From the NCBI GenBank assembly GCA_965214795.1, contig OZ243976.1:744001-808000 (forward strand): a stretch of 64,000 bases of DNA. Direction: 5' to 3'. Under the pieces are notes generated by a model that was given only the letters and a program-made list of their open reading frames with translations, did no database searches and was not told the origin of the DNA. Shown piece after piece: positions 42,338-51,537 of this stretch. Every line of letters starts with the position of its first letter. Positions within the stretch are counted from its first letter, which is position 1. Made by a program: the position numbers and the translations under genes. Origin of the DNA: JAJDXW01 sp965214795 (lineage in GTDB: Bacteria > Pseudomonadota > Gammaproteobacteria > HK1).

Positions 42338-44260
42338 ATGCTGATCGCGACCGCCGGGCACGTCGACCACGGCAAGACCGTCCTCGTCAAGGCGCTGACC
42401 GGGGTCGATACCGACCGGCTTCCGGAGGAGAAGGCGCGCGGCCTCAGTATCGACCTCGGCTTCGCCTACCGGACCCGGCCCGACGGAACGGTCCTCGGTT
42501 TCGTGGACGTGCCGGGTCACGAGCGCTTCATCCGGAACATGCTGGCCGGAGTGGCCGCGATCGACCATGCCCTCCTCATCGTCGCGGCCGACGACGGCCC
42601 CATGCCCCAGACCCGCGAACACCTCGCGATCCTGGACCTCCTCGGCGTGGACGCGGGGGCGGTGGTCGTCACCAAGATCGACCTCGTCGACGACTCGCGG
42701 GCGGCGGCCGTCGCGGGGCGGATCGAGAAGCTGGTCGAAGGCACCGGTCTCGAGGGAGCGCCCGTGTTTCCGGTCTCCGCACTGAGCGGGGCGGGCATGG
42801 CCGCGCTCCACGAACACCTCGTCCGGCTTGCCGCGGAACACCGGACCGCCGGCGTGCGCACGGGGGCCCGCTTCCGCCTCGCGGTCGATCGCTGCTTCAC
42901 CGTCCGCGGCGCGGGGGTGGTCGTGACCGGAGCCGTGTTCTCGGGCGAGGTCGCGGTCGGAGACCGCCTCGTCCTCGCCCCGGCCGGGGTCGGCGTCCGG
43001 GTGCGCGGCATCCACGCCCAGAGCCGGCCGGCGGAGCGCGGGACCCTCGGGGAGCGTTGCGCCATCAACCTCGCCGGGACGGAGCTCGGCCGCACCGACA
43101 TCCGCCGCGGCGACTGGCTGACCGGCGAACCCGCCCCCGCCGTGTCGCAGCGCTTCGACGCGGAGCTCCGGGTGCTGGCGAGCGAGGAGCGCCCCCTCGC
43201 CCACTGGACCCCGGTGCACGTGCACGCCGGAGCGGCCTCTCTCACCGGGCGGGTGGCGGTGCTCGAAGGCCGAACCATCGCCCCGGGGTCGCACGGACTC
43301 GTGCAGGTCGTGGTCGACCAACCCTTCGTCGGGGTGAGGGGGGACCGATTCATCCTCCGTGACCAGTCCGCTCGGCGCACGTTCGCGGGCGGGACGGTGC
43401 TCGACCCGGCCGGCGCGGTTCGTGGACGGGCCCGGCCCGAACGGATCGCAGCGCTGCGGGCGGCGGCCGCGAACGATCCGGACCGGGCCCTCGCGGATCT
43501 GCTCGCGACGAGCGCCAACGGGGTGGACCTCGCCCACTTCGCGGACGCCTGGAACCTCCGGCCGGGGGAAGCGGAGGCGCTCTACGAACGGGCCGGAGTG
43601 GAGGCGGTCTCCCTTCCGCGCGGGCGGGTCGCCGGATTCGCACGCGACGACTGGCAGGCCCTCCTCGAAGGCATGCTCGCGGCGGTGCGACGGATGCACG
43701 AGGAGGCCCCCGAACGGGCCGGCGTGGAATCGGCGGAGCTTGCGAGGGGAACGGGGCGGTTGCGGGAGGTCGCGGTGGCGGCGGTCGGCACACTGGTGCG
43801 GGACGGGCGCCTCGTCCGGGAGGGCCGGCATCTGCGCGTTCCCGAGCACGCGCCGCGGCTCTCGCCGCGCGACGCGGCGCTCTGGAGCAAGGTCTCGCGC
43901 CACCTCGGCGAGGACGCGGTGAAGCCCCCCGTCCTCGCCGAGCTGGCCGGCACGCTCGGCGTGGACCGGAGCCTCCTCGCCGTCTTCCTCGGCCGGTCGG
44001 CCGGGCGCGGGCTGCTGGTCAAGGTTGCGCCGAACCGCTTCTTTCACCCGGGTGCCATCCGGCGTCTCGCGGAGGTGGCGGAACAGCTCGCGGCGGCGGC
44101 CGAGGACGGCCGTTTCGACGCCAGAGCGTTCCGGGACACCTCGGGAATCGGGCGCAATCTCACCATCCAGGTCCTCGAGTACTTCGATGGCGCGGGGCTC
44201 ACCCACCGCATCGGCGATGCCCGCATCGTCGTCCGGCGCGCCGAGGACCTCTTCGGATGA
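42338..44260 (+). CDS. selB: Selenocysteine-specific elongation factor SelB
   Basis: 640 residues, the normal SelB length. It carries Sec-tRNA(Sec) to UGA codons next to a SECIS hairpin. The GTPase starts at once: MLIATAGHVDHGKT (P-loop residues 7-14), then GLSIDLGFAY, DVPGHERFIRNMLAG (G3) and VVTKIDLV (G4, TKID). Beta-barrel domains follow, then four winged-helix repeats at the C-terminus (ending TSGIGRNLTIQVLEYFDGAGLT), which bind SECIS RNA. The ATG at 42338 gives the exact N-terminus; an in-frame upstream extension is not SelB-like. Its stop overlaps the methylase start (ATGA). Confidence 0.92.
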   Translation: MLIATAGHVDHGKTVLVKALTGVDTDRLPEEKARGLSIDLGFAYRTRPDGTVLGFVDVPGHERFIRNMLAGVAAIDHALLIVAADDGPMPQTREHLAILDLLGVDAGAVVVTKIDLVDDSRAAAVAGRIEKLVEGTGLEGAPVFPVSALSGAGMAALHEHLVRLAAEHRTAGVRTGARFRLAVDRCFTVRGAGVVVTGAVFSGEVAVGDRLVLAPAGVGVRVRGIHAQSRPAERGTLGERCAINLAGTELGRTDIRRGDWLTGEPAPAVSQRFDAELRVLASEERPLAHWTPVHVHAGAASLTGRVAVLEGRTIAPGSHGLVQVVVDQPFVGVRGDRFILRDQSARRTFAGGTVLDPAGAVRGRARPERIAALRAAAANDPDRALADLLATSANGVDLAHFADAWNLRPGEAEALYERAGVEAVSLPRGRVAGFARDDWQALLEGMLAAVRRMHEEAPERAGVESAELARGTGRLREVAVAAVGTLVRDGRLVREGRHLRVPEHAPRLSPRDAALWSKVSRHLGEDAVKPPVLAELAGTLGVDRSLLAVFLGRSAGRGLLVKVAPNRFFHPGAIRRLAEVAEQLAAAAEDGRFDARAFRDTSGIGRNLTIQVLEYFDGAGLTHRIGDARIVVRRAEDLFG

Positions 44261-45909
44261 CGGGCCTTGCGGACCATCCCGGGAGACGGGCTGTAGCCGA
44301 GGCCGGGCTCGTGTTCCCCGGCATGCCTCTCCCCCATGACGAGGAGCGGCCTGCCGCCTACGCCGACCGTGTCGGCGGATGGTATGCCGCGCGGATGTCC
44401 GCGCGGCAACGCAAGGACCACGGATTCTTTCTCACGCCGGTGCCCGTCGCGGACTTCATGGGCGAACGGATCGCGGCGCAAGGGCGGAAGATCAGGATCC
44501 TCGATCCCGCCGCGGGGGCCGGCATCCTCGCCTGCGCGGCCGTGGAGAAGGTCGCATCCCGCAAGCAAAAACCCGAAGCGATCGAACTGGTCGCCTATGA
44601 AGTCGACAATGGCCTGATCCTGGCGCTGCGGGCGGTGCTCGACCATCTCGCGGGCTGGTGCCGGGCCCGCAATCGGTTGCGGGTTGCCGTTCGCGTCGAA
44701 ACCGCCGACTTCATCATGGAGAACGCCGAAGCGTTGCGCCCCTACGGACTGTTCCGCTCGCAGTCGGAGACGGAGGGATTCGACGCAGTCATTGCCAATC
44801 CACCCTATTTCAAGATCGGCAAGGGCGATCCGCGCGCCGTCGCCGCTGCCGATGTGGTTCACGGACAGCCCAATATCTACGCGCTGTTCATGGCGGTGGG
44901 CGCCGCGCTACTGCGTCAACGGGGAGGCTTCGTGTTCATTACGCCGCGCAGCTTCGCATCGGGGCCATACTTCCGGCGATTCCGGACCATGTTCTTCGGC
45001 ATGATCCGGCCGACAGGGGTACATGTGTTCGGATCCCGGCGCGACGCGTTCCGCCGCGACGCGGTGCTCCAGGAGAACGTCATCGTCTCGGGTGTCCGCC
45101 AGGACCGCTGGCACGAGAACGGGACCACTGCGTCCTTGTCGATCTCGTCGAGCCTCGGGGTCGACGACATCGGTGCGCCGGACACCCGCGAGACCCCGGC
45201 GGACGCGGTGCTCGATTTCGCCTCCGCCGACAAGGTGCTCCGGCTACCGGTTTGCGACGAGGACGAAGAGGCGCTGGCACTGGTGGATTCGTGGGACGGC
45301 AGCCTCGCCGCCCTTGGGCTGAATATCTCGACCGGACCGGTGGTGCCGTTCCGGGCGAAGGAACTCATCGCCAGTCAAGGTGAGGTCCCGGCAAGCCATG
45401 TGCCGCTCCTCTGGATGAATCACATCCGCGCGATGCGGGTCACGTGGCCCCTGGACCGGCACAAACCCGAGTATATCGCCCGCGCCGGCGCCGAGACGCT
45501 TCTCGTTCCGAACAGGAACTACGTTCTCATCCGCCGCTTCAGCGCCAAGGAGGAGCCGCGCCGATTGACGGCGGCTCCCTACATTGCCACTGACTTCGCG
45601 CTCCCGGAGATCGGGCTGGAGAACCATCTCAACTACGTTCACCGCCGAGGCGGCACGCTCTCCGCAGACGAGGCCTGGGGCTTGGCGGCGCTCTACAACA
45701 GCCGCCTCCTCGACACGTGGTTCCGGGCGGTCAACGGAAACACTCAGGTGAGCGCTACCGAGCTGCGCACCATGCCACTTCCCACCGGCGAGACGATTGT
45801 CGCACTGGGGCGGGTGGTGAAGCGTCTTGCCGATCCCGTCGCGGGATTGGACGAGCCTGTCGCGAGAATGGCCGATCCGCCTGCGTTGAAGGAGACGGCG
45901 GTTGGCTGA
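44257..45909 (+). CDS. Type II adenine-specific DNA methyltransferase (PstI/BsuBI type)
   Basis: 550 residues. SAM-binding motif I is ILDPAAGAGILACAA (about residue 82) and catalytic motif IV is NPPY at 181-184, which marks an N6-adenine amino-methyltransferase. RKDHGFFLTPVPVADFM matches the start of gamma-type M.PstI/M.BsuBI relatives. A BsuBI/PstI-family endonuclease gene overlaps its 3' end. The known members of the pair act on CTGCAG; whether this one does is inferred. The start overlaps the selB stop, so it may ride on the sel transcript, or begin later at an internal ATG. Confidence 0.82.
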   Translation: MTGLADHPGRRAVAEAGLVFPGMPLPHDEERPAAYADRVGGWYAARMSARQRKDHGFFLTPVPVADFMGERIAAQGRKIRILDPAAGAGILACAAVEKVASRKQKPEAIELVAYEVDNGLILALRAVLDHLAGWCRARNRLRVAVRVETADFIMENAEALRPYGLFRSQSETEGFDAVIANPPYFKIGKGDPRAVAAADVVHGQPNIYALFMAVGAALLRQRGGFVFITPRSFASGPYFRRFRTMFFGMIRPTGVHVFGSRRDAFRRDAVLQENVIVSGVRQDRWHENGTTASLSISSSLGVDDIGAPDTRETPADAVLDFASADKVLRLPVCDEDEEALALVDSWDGSLAALGLNISTGPVVPFRAKELIASQGEVPASHVPLLWMNHIRAMRVTWPLDRHKPEYIARAGAETLLVPNRNYVLIRRFSAKEEPRRLTAAPYIATDFALPEIGLENHLNYVHRRGGTLSADEAWGLAALYNSRLLDTWFRAVNGNTQVSATELRTMPLPTGETIVALGRVVKRLADPVAGLDEPVARMADPPALKETAVG

Positions 45910-46848
45910 CGTCGAGGAAGCGCAGCGCATTCTCGAAGCCCTGGGGATGCCGCCCGCCCAGCACAACCCGCTGGCCGGGATGACGTTGCTCGCGCTCTGC
46001 GGACTGACGCCCGATACCGCCTGGTCGGCCGCCAAACGGCGCCGATGCACGGTCACCAAGGGAATCATGGATTATCTCGAGGAGCACTACGGTACGGACT
46101 ATGCGCCGAACACGCGCGAGACCTTTCGCCGGCAAGTGCTCCACCAGTTCGTCCAGGGCGGCATCGCCGAGTACAATCCGTTCGAACCCGGCCTTGCAAC
46201 GAATAGCCCGCGAGCGCACTACGCTGTCACCGAGGCGGTCCTGAACGTCATTCGGCGCGATGGCGGCGACAAAAATGGGGCTCTGCCGTGGGCCGGTTCC
46301 GTCGGGAGCAGGGCGTGCTCATGGAGCGCTACGCGCGCGACCGGGACCGCAACCTGATACCGGTTCGGCTGCCCGACGGGCGGGAGCTTCGGCTCTCGCC
46401 GGGGAAGCACAATGAGGTGCAAAGAGCCATCGTCGAGCAGTTCGCGCCGCGCTTCGTGCCCGGTGCACATTTGCTCTATCTCGGCGACACGGCCAGGAAA
46501 AACCTGTTCGTGGACAGGGATCGTCTGATGAAGCTCGGCATTCCGATCACCGGCCACGACAAGCTCCCGGACGTGGTGCTCTACGACGCCGAGCGCCAGT
46601 GGCTGTTTCTCGTCGAGGCGGTTACGTCCCACGGCCCGGTTTCGCCTACCCGAATGGTCGATCTGGAGGCCATGCTGGCCGAATGCCCGGCCGGCGCCAT
46701 CTATGTCAGCGCGTTTCCGGATCTCGAAGAGTTCCGCAAGCACATGAAAAACATCGCTTGGGAGACAGAGGCGTGGCTCTGCGACTCGCCCGGCCACATG
46801 ATCCACTACGACGGTGAGCGCTTCCTGGGTCCCGGAGCAGGGAAATGA
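45902..46848 (+). pseudogene. BsuBI/PstI-type restriction endonuclease, frameshifted
   Basis: The first frame (45902-46357) encodes the N-terminal helical part, from MADVEEAQRILEALGMPPAQ to HYAVTEAVLNVIR. The second (from about 46288) carries the nuclease part: GVLMERYARDRDRNLIPVRL, then LSPGKHNEVQRAIVEQFAPRF, KLPDVVLYD and FLVEAVTSHGP, whose Asp and Glu look like the PD-(D/E)XK centre, and MIHYDGERFLGP at the end. One base appears lost between about 46262 and 46310. The nuclease is probably inactive, unless two separate polypeptides assemble. The N-terminus overlaps the methylase by 8 bases. Confidence 0.7.
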
Positions 46849-47039
46849 AGGTTGCGGGATCCCTGTCCCGGTTGCGGAAGGACGGGAAAGAACCGCTCGA
46901 CAGGGAGCGGTCGGGCTCCGAGACATCGACGCCGTCCCCGCCGGAGAGGGAAGTCGAGCCAACTCCGTCTCGCGAAAGGACTCCAGAGCCCGAACCACCC
47001 GTCAAGAGCAACCGCATCGAGATGGAACTCAGCCTGTAA
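46845..47039 (+). CDS. Small charged protein downstream of restriction gene
   Basis: 64 residues from an ATG that overlaps the endonuclease stop (ATGA), so it could be co-translated. It is rich in Glu, Pro, Arg and Ser (for example EREVEPTPSRERTPEPEPPV) and probably disordered. No homologue is recognised. It might be a regulatory tail, an inhibitor, or chance coding. Confidence 0.35.
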   Translation: MKVAGSLSRLRKDGKEPLDRERSGSETSTPSPPEREVEPTPSRERTPEPEPPVKSNRIEMELSL

Positions 47040-47199
47040 CCATGCCTGTCGGCGCGTTGAGGGTGATGAGCAAGTGCGGTCTTGTCATGCGGTCTTCGGT
47101 AACAGCTAGGCGCACAACTGTCGGCGATTGAATCCAGCGAGATGCATCTGAGCAGGAGTACGATTAGATTGGCCGATTCTCCGCCGAAAGTGGCCGGAC

Positions 47200-48978
47200 A
47201 TGCCTGACGACGCGCCTGACCAAGTAAAGCCGTATCTCGACGAGATCGCGGATCGGCTGTGGTCGAACAACGCCGCGGTGATGGTCGGAGCGGGTTTCAG
47301 CCGGAACGCTAAGCCGGTGGATTCGACGGCCCTACCCTTTCCGAGCTGGCAGGAACTTGGCGACATCTTTTTCAGGAAGCTGCACGGGCGTTCCCCAAGT
47401 GAGGAAACCGGGTACCTGAGCCTCCTCAAGCTGGCCGAGCAGGTCCAGGCTGCGTTCGGACGTCCTGTGCTGGACGATCTACTCCGTCGCGCCATCCCGG
47501 ATCTGGGCTACGAGCCCTCGCCGCTACATGATCGACTTCTATACCTGCCCTGGAAGGATGTTTTCACGACGAACTACGACACGCTGCTTGAGCGGGCGCG
47601 TGCATCAGTGACGCTAAAACACTACGATGTCGTGGTCACCAAGGTGGATCTGCTGTACGCGAACCAACCGAGGATCGTGAAGCTGCATGGCAGTTTCCCA
47701 TCGCCTCCATTCGTCATCACCACGGAAGACTACCGGCGCTATCCCAGCGACCACGCGCCGTTCGTAAACACCGTGCGCCAGTCGCTGCTTGAGAACACAC
47801 TGTGCCTGATCGGTTTCTCGGGCGACGACCCGAACTTCCTGCAGTGGATCGGCTGGATAAGAGATCACCTCGGAGGGGAGACCACGCCGAAAAGCTATCT
47901 GGTCGGGGTGTTCGATGCGCTGACCGAAGCGGACAGGAAGCTGCTCGACCGACGGGGCATTGTCGTGGTCGACGTGTCGGGGTTCAGCCCAGACGCCGGA
48001 AGAGCGTTGGATGCGTTTCTGGATTACCTCAAAAGCCGCAGAACCCGCGCTACGGACTGGCCGGTCGTTTCGGCGGATGTCCGATCATGGGCGACGGAGG
48101 CCAAGTCCAAGAAATTTCCTGAAATTGCGGCGGAGTGGCGGCACCAGCGAGGCGAGTACCCGGGCTGGGTCGTGATGCCCGAGGATCGGCGACGATTTCT
48201 ATGGCTCAGCACCGAGCCCTGGCTATCTCGTCTCTCGCGGATCTCGCCGACGGATCGTGCCGGGCTGGAGACGCCCCTGGACTTGGACTTGGCATTCGAA
48301 CTGGCGTGGCGTCTGGACCGGTGTCTGTTCCCGCTGCTCGGGGAGCTTCCGGCGTTTCTTGACGAAGTCGCAACGAAGTACAGCGACACGACTCTACCGC
48401 TGCCAGAGAGTGCCGGTTGGACCAGGACATCGGTGTTCGAAGCCGTTGCCAACATCCGGCTATGGCTGCTGCGGCACTACCGCGAAGAAGGTCTGGATGA
48501 GAAGTGGCAAGCAGTCAGACAGGTGATTGAGAACGACATCGGGAGGCTACCACCGGACCAAAGTGCCCGGTTTCGCTGGGAGGAGGCGCTCCAAGCGCTG
48601 TTCCGCTTCGATCCGGCTGAAGCGAAACGGCTCCTGGTCAACTGGCGGAACAATGATAACCCGTCCTTCTGGGAGGCGAAACGTGCGGCCCTGATGGCGG
48701 AGCTGGTAGAAACCGGGGTCGCACGTTCGATCCTGAAGAAGAACCTGTCGGACATCCGTCGACAAGTGAGCCTGACCCCGATCATCGAAGACTACACGCT
48801 CGTCTCGCAGGAGTCGGTGGTCATGCTCTTGCTTTGGGCCGTGGAACGCGGCATCGCCGTGACGGAACGGGACTCGAAGGCGTCCAATGGCGGCACCGCC
48901 CGGCGCTCTCGGGCAGGCTACGCGTCGTTGCAGATCTGGTCAAAAGCCGGCCCTGGTTTCTTTCGGAGGAGGCGTTGA
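47200..48978 (+). CDS. SIR2-family NAD-binding defence protein, C-terminus frameshifted
   Basis: 592 residues in this frame. The N-terminal 270 form a SIR2 domain: AVMVGAGFSRNA (NAD-binding GAGxS), VFTTNYDTLLE (TNYD), IVKLHGSF (the catalytic-type LHG His) and LIGFSGDDPNF. The remainder is a helical DUF4020-like region. SIR2 domains in phage defence (for example ThsA, DSR) deplete NAD on infection; that role here is inferred. The last 25 or so residues after ERDSKASNGG do not fit, whereas the next frame continues plausibly to 49217. The gene is therefore probably frameshifted near 48900. Confidence 0.75.
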   Translation: MPDDAPDQVKPYLDEIADRLWSNNAAVMVGAGFSRNAKPVDSTALPFPSWQELGDIFFRKLHGRSPSEETGYLSLLKLAEQVQAAFGRPVLDDLLRRAIPDLGYEPSPLHDRLLYLPWKDVFTTNYDTLLERARASVTLKHYDVVVTKVDLLYANQPRIVKLHGSFPSPPFVITTEDYRRYPSDHAPFVNTVRQSLLENTLCLIGFSGDDPNFLQWIGWIRDHLGGETTPKSYLVGVFDALTEADRKLLDRRGIVVVDVSGFSPDAGRALDAFLDYLKSRRTRATDWPVVSADVRSWATEAKSKKFPEIAAEWRHQRGEYPGWVVMPEDRRRFLWLSTEPWLSRLSRISPTDRAGLETPLDLDLAFELAWRLDRCLFPLLGELPAFLDEVATKYSDTTLPLPESAGWTRTSVFEAVANIRLWLLRHYREEGLDEKWQAVRQVIENDIGRLPPDQSARFRWEEALQALFRFDPAEAKRLLVNWRNNDNPSFWEAKRAALMAELVETGVARSILKKNLSDIRRQVSLTPIIEDYTLVSQESVVMLLLWAVERGIAVTERDSKASNGGTARRSRAGYASLQIWSKAGPGFFRRRR

Positions 48979-49217
48979 CCGGCCTGTTTGCCGGACTCGG
49001 AGAAATCGCGGAGGAGACGACGAGCGGCGTCAGGGGCAACGATCAGGATGGTGTGATCTCTATCCGGGCTTCGGCGGCGTCCTTGGCGTCTGCGCTTTTC
49101 GAGTATTGCCACGAGTCAGGATCGGACGAGCCGGAAACGATTCGACGTTGGCGAGAACTTTGCGGTGATCCCGATGAGTTCTCTGAGGTCAGGAACGCGT
49201 GGCGTGCCGGCGGCTGA
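48900..49217 (+). pseudogene. Out-of-frame C-terminal end of the SIR2 protein
   Basis: The frame ending at 49217 reads GRLRVVADLVKSRPWFLSEE, then ALTGLFAGLGEIAEETTSGV and on to EFSEVRNAW. It looks like the natural helical continuation of the SIR2 protein, shifted by one base relative to it. The protein would then be about 670 residues. Confidence 0.5.
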
Positions 49218-49450
49218 AAGACATCTCGGGCATCCCTTACGTCATCATTATCTCCTCGGAAGCAACGGTGCGACCTGATCGGAGCGCCTTCATGGCTGGC
49301 GTCGGACCTTCGTTCATGGTCTCTTCCATTACCTCGCGCGCTACGGCGACGATGTCGTCGAGCTCGTTCTCCTGTCGGGTGTCGATCACGCGGTCTCGGT
49401 TGAGCGTGGCGAGAACGTAGACCATGCGCCAGGTGGTCTTGATGAGCGCG

Positions 49451-49547
49451 AGGCCCGAGCCCTTGAGGCCGCCGAACTCGGCGATGGGAGAAACCGCGCG
49501 ATGGGTGTTCACCCACACGATGCCGGCGCGGACCGCCTTGGCCACCC
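49451..49547 (-). pseudogene. Aldehyde dehydrogenase fragment
   Basis: On the minus strand, VAKAVRAGIVWVNTHRAVSPIAEFGGLKGSG is the C-terminal catalytic-domain block of NAD-dependent aldehyde dehydrogenases. Nothing before or after it in the frame belongs to that family; the following VYVLATLNRDRVIDTRQENE is unrelated and unrecognised. It is a small orphan fragment. The rest of 49218-49757 shows no gene. Confidence 0.55.
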
Positions 49548-49580
49548 GCGGCGAACGGGCGCCGTCGCCGGGCGAAGATT

Positions 49581-49640
49581 CCTTCCGCTTGCTCCCGTCC
49601 CTGCCGGACGACAAACCCCTCCTGCGGGTAACCGAACCCG
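49581..49640 (+). repeat. Direct repeat flanking the DUF4143 ATPase gene, left copy
   Basis: Shares CCTTCCGCTTGC, CCGGAC and ACAAACCCCTCCTGCGGGTA with 51338-51393; about 80% identity over some 57 bases, same orientation. The two copies bracket the ATPase gene at about 120 and 345 bases. Confidence 0.6.
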
Positions 49641-49757
49641 AGGGCACGTCCCGGGAGGTGCATCAATCCGGATGTCCCCCATATCCCCTGGATCGATTCC
49701 CGGAGTCCGCCTCGCAAACACTCCCTGTGGGGCGAAGGGTTCCGGCGCCGGCCGGTT

Positions 49758-50993
49758 CTACAGCACCCGCCACCAGGGAGCAGCGAGGATGTGCTCGGAC
49801 ATCCACCGGGTCTCGCTGCCGCCGTGGAGCAGCAGGCCTCCGACGAACCGCTCCGGATATTCCTCCCGGAAGGCACGCAGCGCCCGCGTGTCGGAGTAGC
49901 CGGGGTTTGCGGCCGCCTTGACCTCGATGGGGAGTAGACGACCGCCGGTCTCCACGACGAAGTCGACCTCGAGACCGGTCGTCGTGCGCCAGTACAGCAA
50001 CTCCGGGGCCGGGACCTGGCTGTCCCGCCATACCAGCAGATCGAGAAGGACCAGGGTCTCCAGGTGCGCTCCGGAAGCGTCTCCGGAACCGCTCAGCCGG
50101 AAGGCGAGCCCCGGGTCGCTCCAATAAAGCTTTGGCGTCTTGATCAGCCGTTTGGTGCGATTGACCGAGTAGGCGTCCAGGCGGACCAACTGAAAGGAGG
50201 TCTCCAGCAGGTTGAGGTAGCGTTGTACCGTCGCCCGCGGAATGCGGGTGTCGCGGCCGAGTTCCGTCTGATTGACCATGGTGCCGAGACGAAGACACGC
50301 GGCCCGCATGAGCCGCCGGAAATCGACGAGGTTGTCGATCGCCGCCATGGTGCGAAGGTCACGCTCCAGATAGGTCCGAAGATATCCGTCGAACCAGAGC
50401 GACCGGGCGTCATCGCTTCGGAGCTCGACGGCCGGCGTCGGATAGCCGCCCGTGCGTACCTCGTCCCGCCAGTCGGCGGGGATCGATGGCCCGGACTCGA
50501 CGAGGTCGATCCATCCCGGCACGGGCGTGGACAGAAGCTCGCTCCAGATCCCGGCGGCTCCCAGCCCCAGCCGTTCCCGACGCGTGAGGGGCCAGAGGTT
50601 GACGTATATCGCTCGGCCTGCCAGCGTCTCGGCGACCCGGCGCATGAGCAGCAGGTTCGCGGAGCCGGTAAGGACGAATCGGCCGTTGCGGCGAGGGCGG
50701 TCCCCGTCCACCGCCCGCTTGACCGCGAGCAGCAGCTCGGGGTCGCGCTGCACCTCGTCCAGAGTCAACCGCGCGGCGCTCCGGAGAAGGTCCTCTGCGT
50801 CCAGCCGAGCGTGCTCCCGGGTCTCGAGGTCGTCCAGCGTGAGATAGAGACGATCCTCGAGAAACGGCTCGGACTGCACCAACGTGCTCTTGCCGGTCTG
50901 GCGGGCGCCCATCAGCACGATGACGGGGAAAGCGGCGAGCGCGCGCTCCAGCAGGCGGGAAGCGACCCGGGGCAGATAGTGCGAATCGACCAT
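49758..50993 (-). CDS. AAA ATPase with DUF4143 domain
   Basis: 411 residues. Walker A is GARQTGKST (residues 29-37), Walker B is ARLTLDEVQ and sensor-like RFVLTGSANLLLM follows, the pattern of the small AAA_14 P-loop family. The C-terminal DUF4143 domain has LYWRTTTGLEVDFVVETG and LPIEVKAA, a PD-(D/E)XK-like (E-x-K) nuclease core. A winged-helix segment (LGRDTRIPRATVQRYLNLLE) lies between. Such genes are common in mobile and defence regions, but their role is unsettled. It is full length and on the opposite strand to its neighbours. Confidence 0.85.
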   Translation of the reverse strand: MVDSHYLPRVASRLLERALAAFPVIVLMGARQTGKSTLVQSEPFLEDRLYLTLDDLETREHARLDAEDLLRSAARLTLDEVQRDPELLLAVKRAVDGDRPRRNGRFVLTGSANLLLMRRVAETLAGRAIYVNLWPLTRRERLGLGAAGIWSELLSTPVPGWIDLVESGPSIPADWRDEVRTGGYPTPAVELRSDDARSLWFDGYLRTYLERDLRTMAAIDNLVDFRRLMRAACLRLGTMVNQTELGRDTRIPRATVQRYLNLLETSFQLVRLDAYSVNRTKRLIKTPKLYWSDPGLAFRLSGSGDASGAHLETLVLLDLLVWRDSQVPAPELLYWRTTTGLEVDFVVETGGRLLPIEVKAAANPGYSDTRALRAFREEYPERFVGGLLLHGGSETRWMSEHILAAPWWRVL

Positions 50994-51337
50994 CAGATGG
51001 GCGATTATCGCTCACGTCGTGGGCGATTTTCAAAATATGGTTCACTGACCCCGGGACCACCTTGAAGTCGGTCGCATCCCATTGAGTCATTGGGCGATTC
51101 CGCGAGGCTGAACTTCCGGGCTCGAAGGGGTGGGGGTGCGCGTCCATGGCGAGGCGCGGACATGCAACGCCGCAAGGCGTCTCGGTCCGCGGTTCTCCGA
51201 CTGGCAGCTTGTTCAGAGCACCGACGAGTCCTGGCGCGAATGCCACCTGCACGCCCGGAATCTCCTCGGCATGCACGACTACGCCCAACTCCTCGCCGAG
51301 CTGATCGAGCGCCGCGCCGCCGGCGGCGCGGGGGCAA

Positions 51338-51393
51338 CCTTCCGCTTGCCCCCTCCCCGGACCACAAACCCCTCCTGCGGGTAGCCGGACCCA
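51338..51393 (+). repeat. Direct repeat flanking the DUF4143 ATPase gene, right copy
   Basis: Partner of 49581-49640. Just before it, about 51200-51330 reads FSDWQLVQSTDESWRECHLH, then ARNLLGMHDYAQLLAELIER, a fragment of an unrecognised helical protein. Nothing else was seen in 50994-51537. Confidence 0.55.
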
Positions 51394-51537
51394 GGACGGG
51401 CTATGATGTGAGACCCCCTCCGAAGGGTGGGCAGACAGATATGTTCGACCCGATAGGCGGCGGGCTGATGACGGCTGCGAAGAAGGGCTGCGAACATTGG
51501 CGTGGACCTCGAACCATCTCGTCGAGAGGGTAAGGCG

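Noticed and set aside
51130..51384. Separate small gene before the AlbA_2 gene
   Set aside because: Only a stretch in the middle looks protein-like and it has no family, start or ribosome-binding site; it is treated as a fragment.
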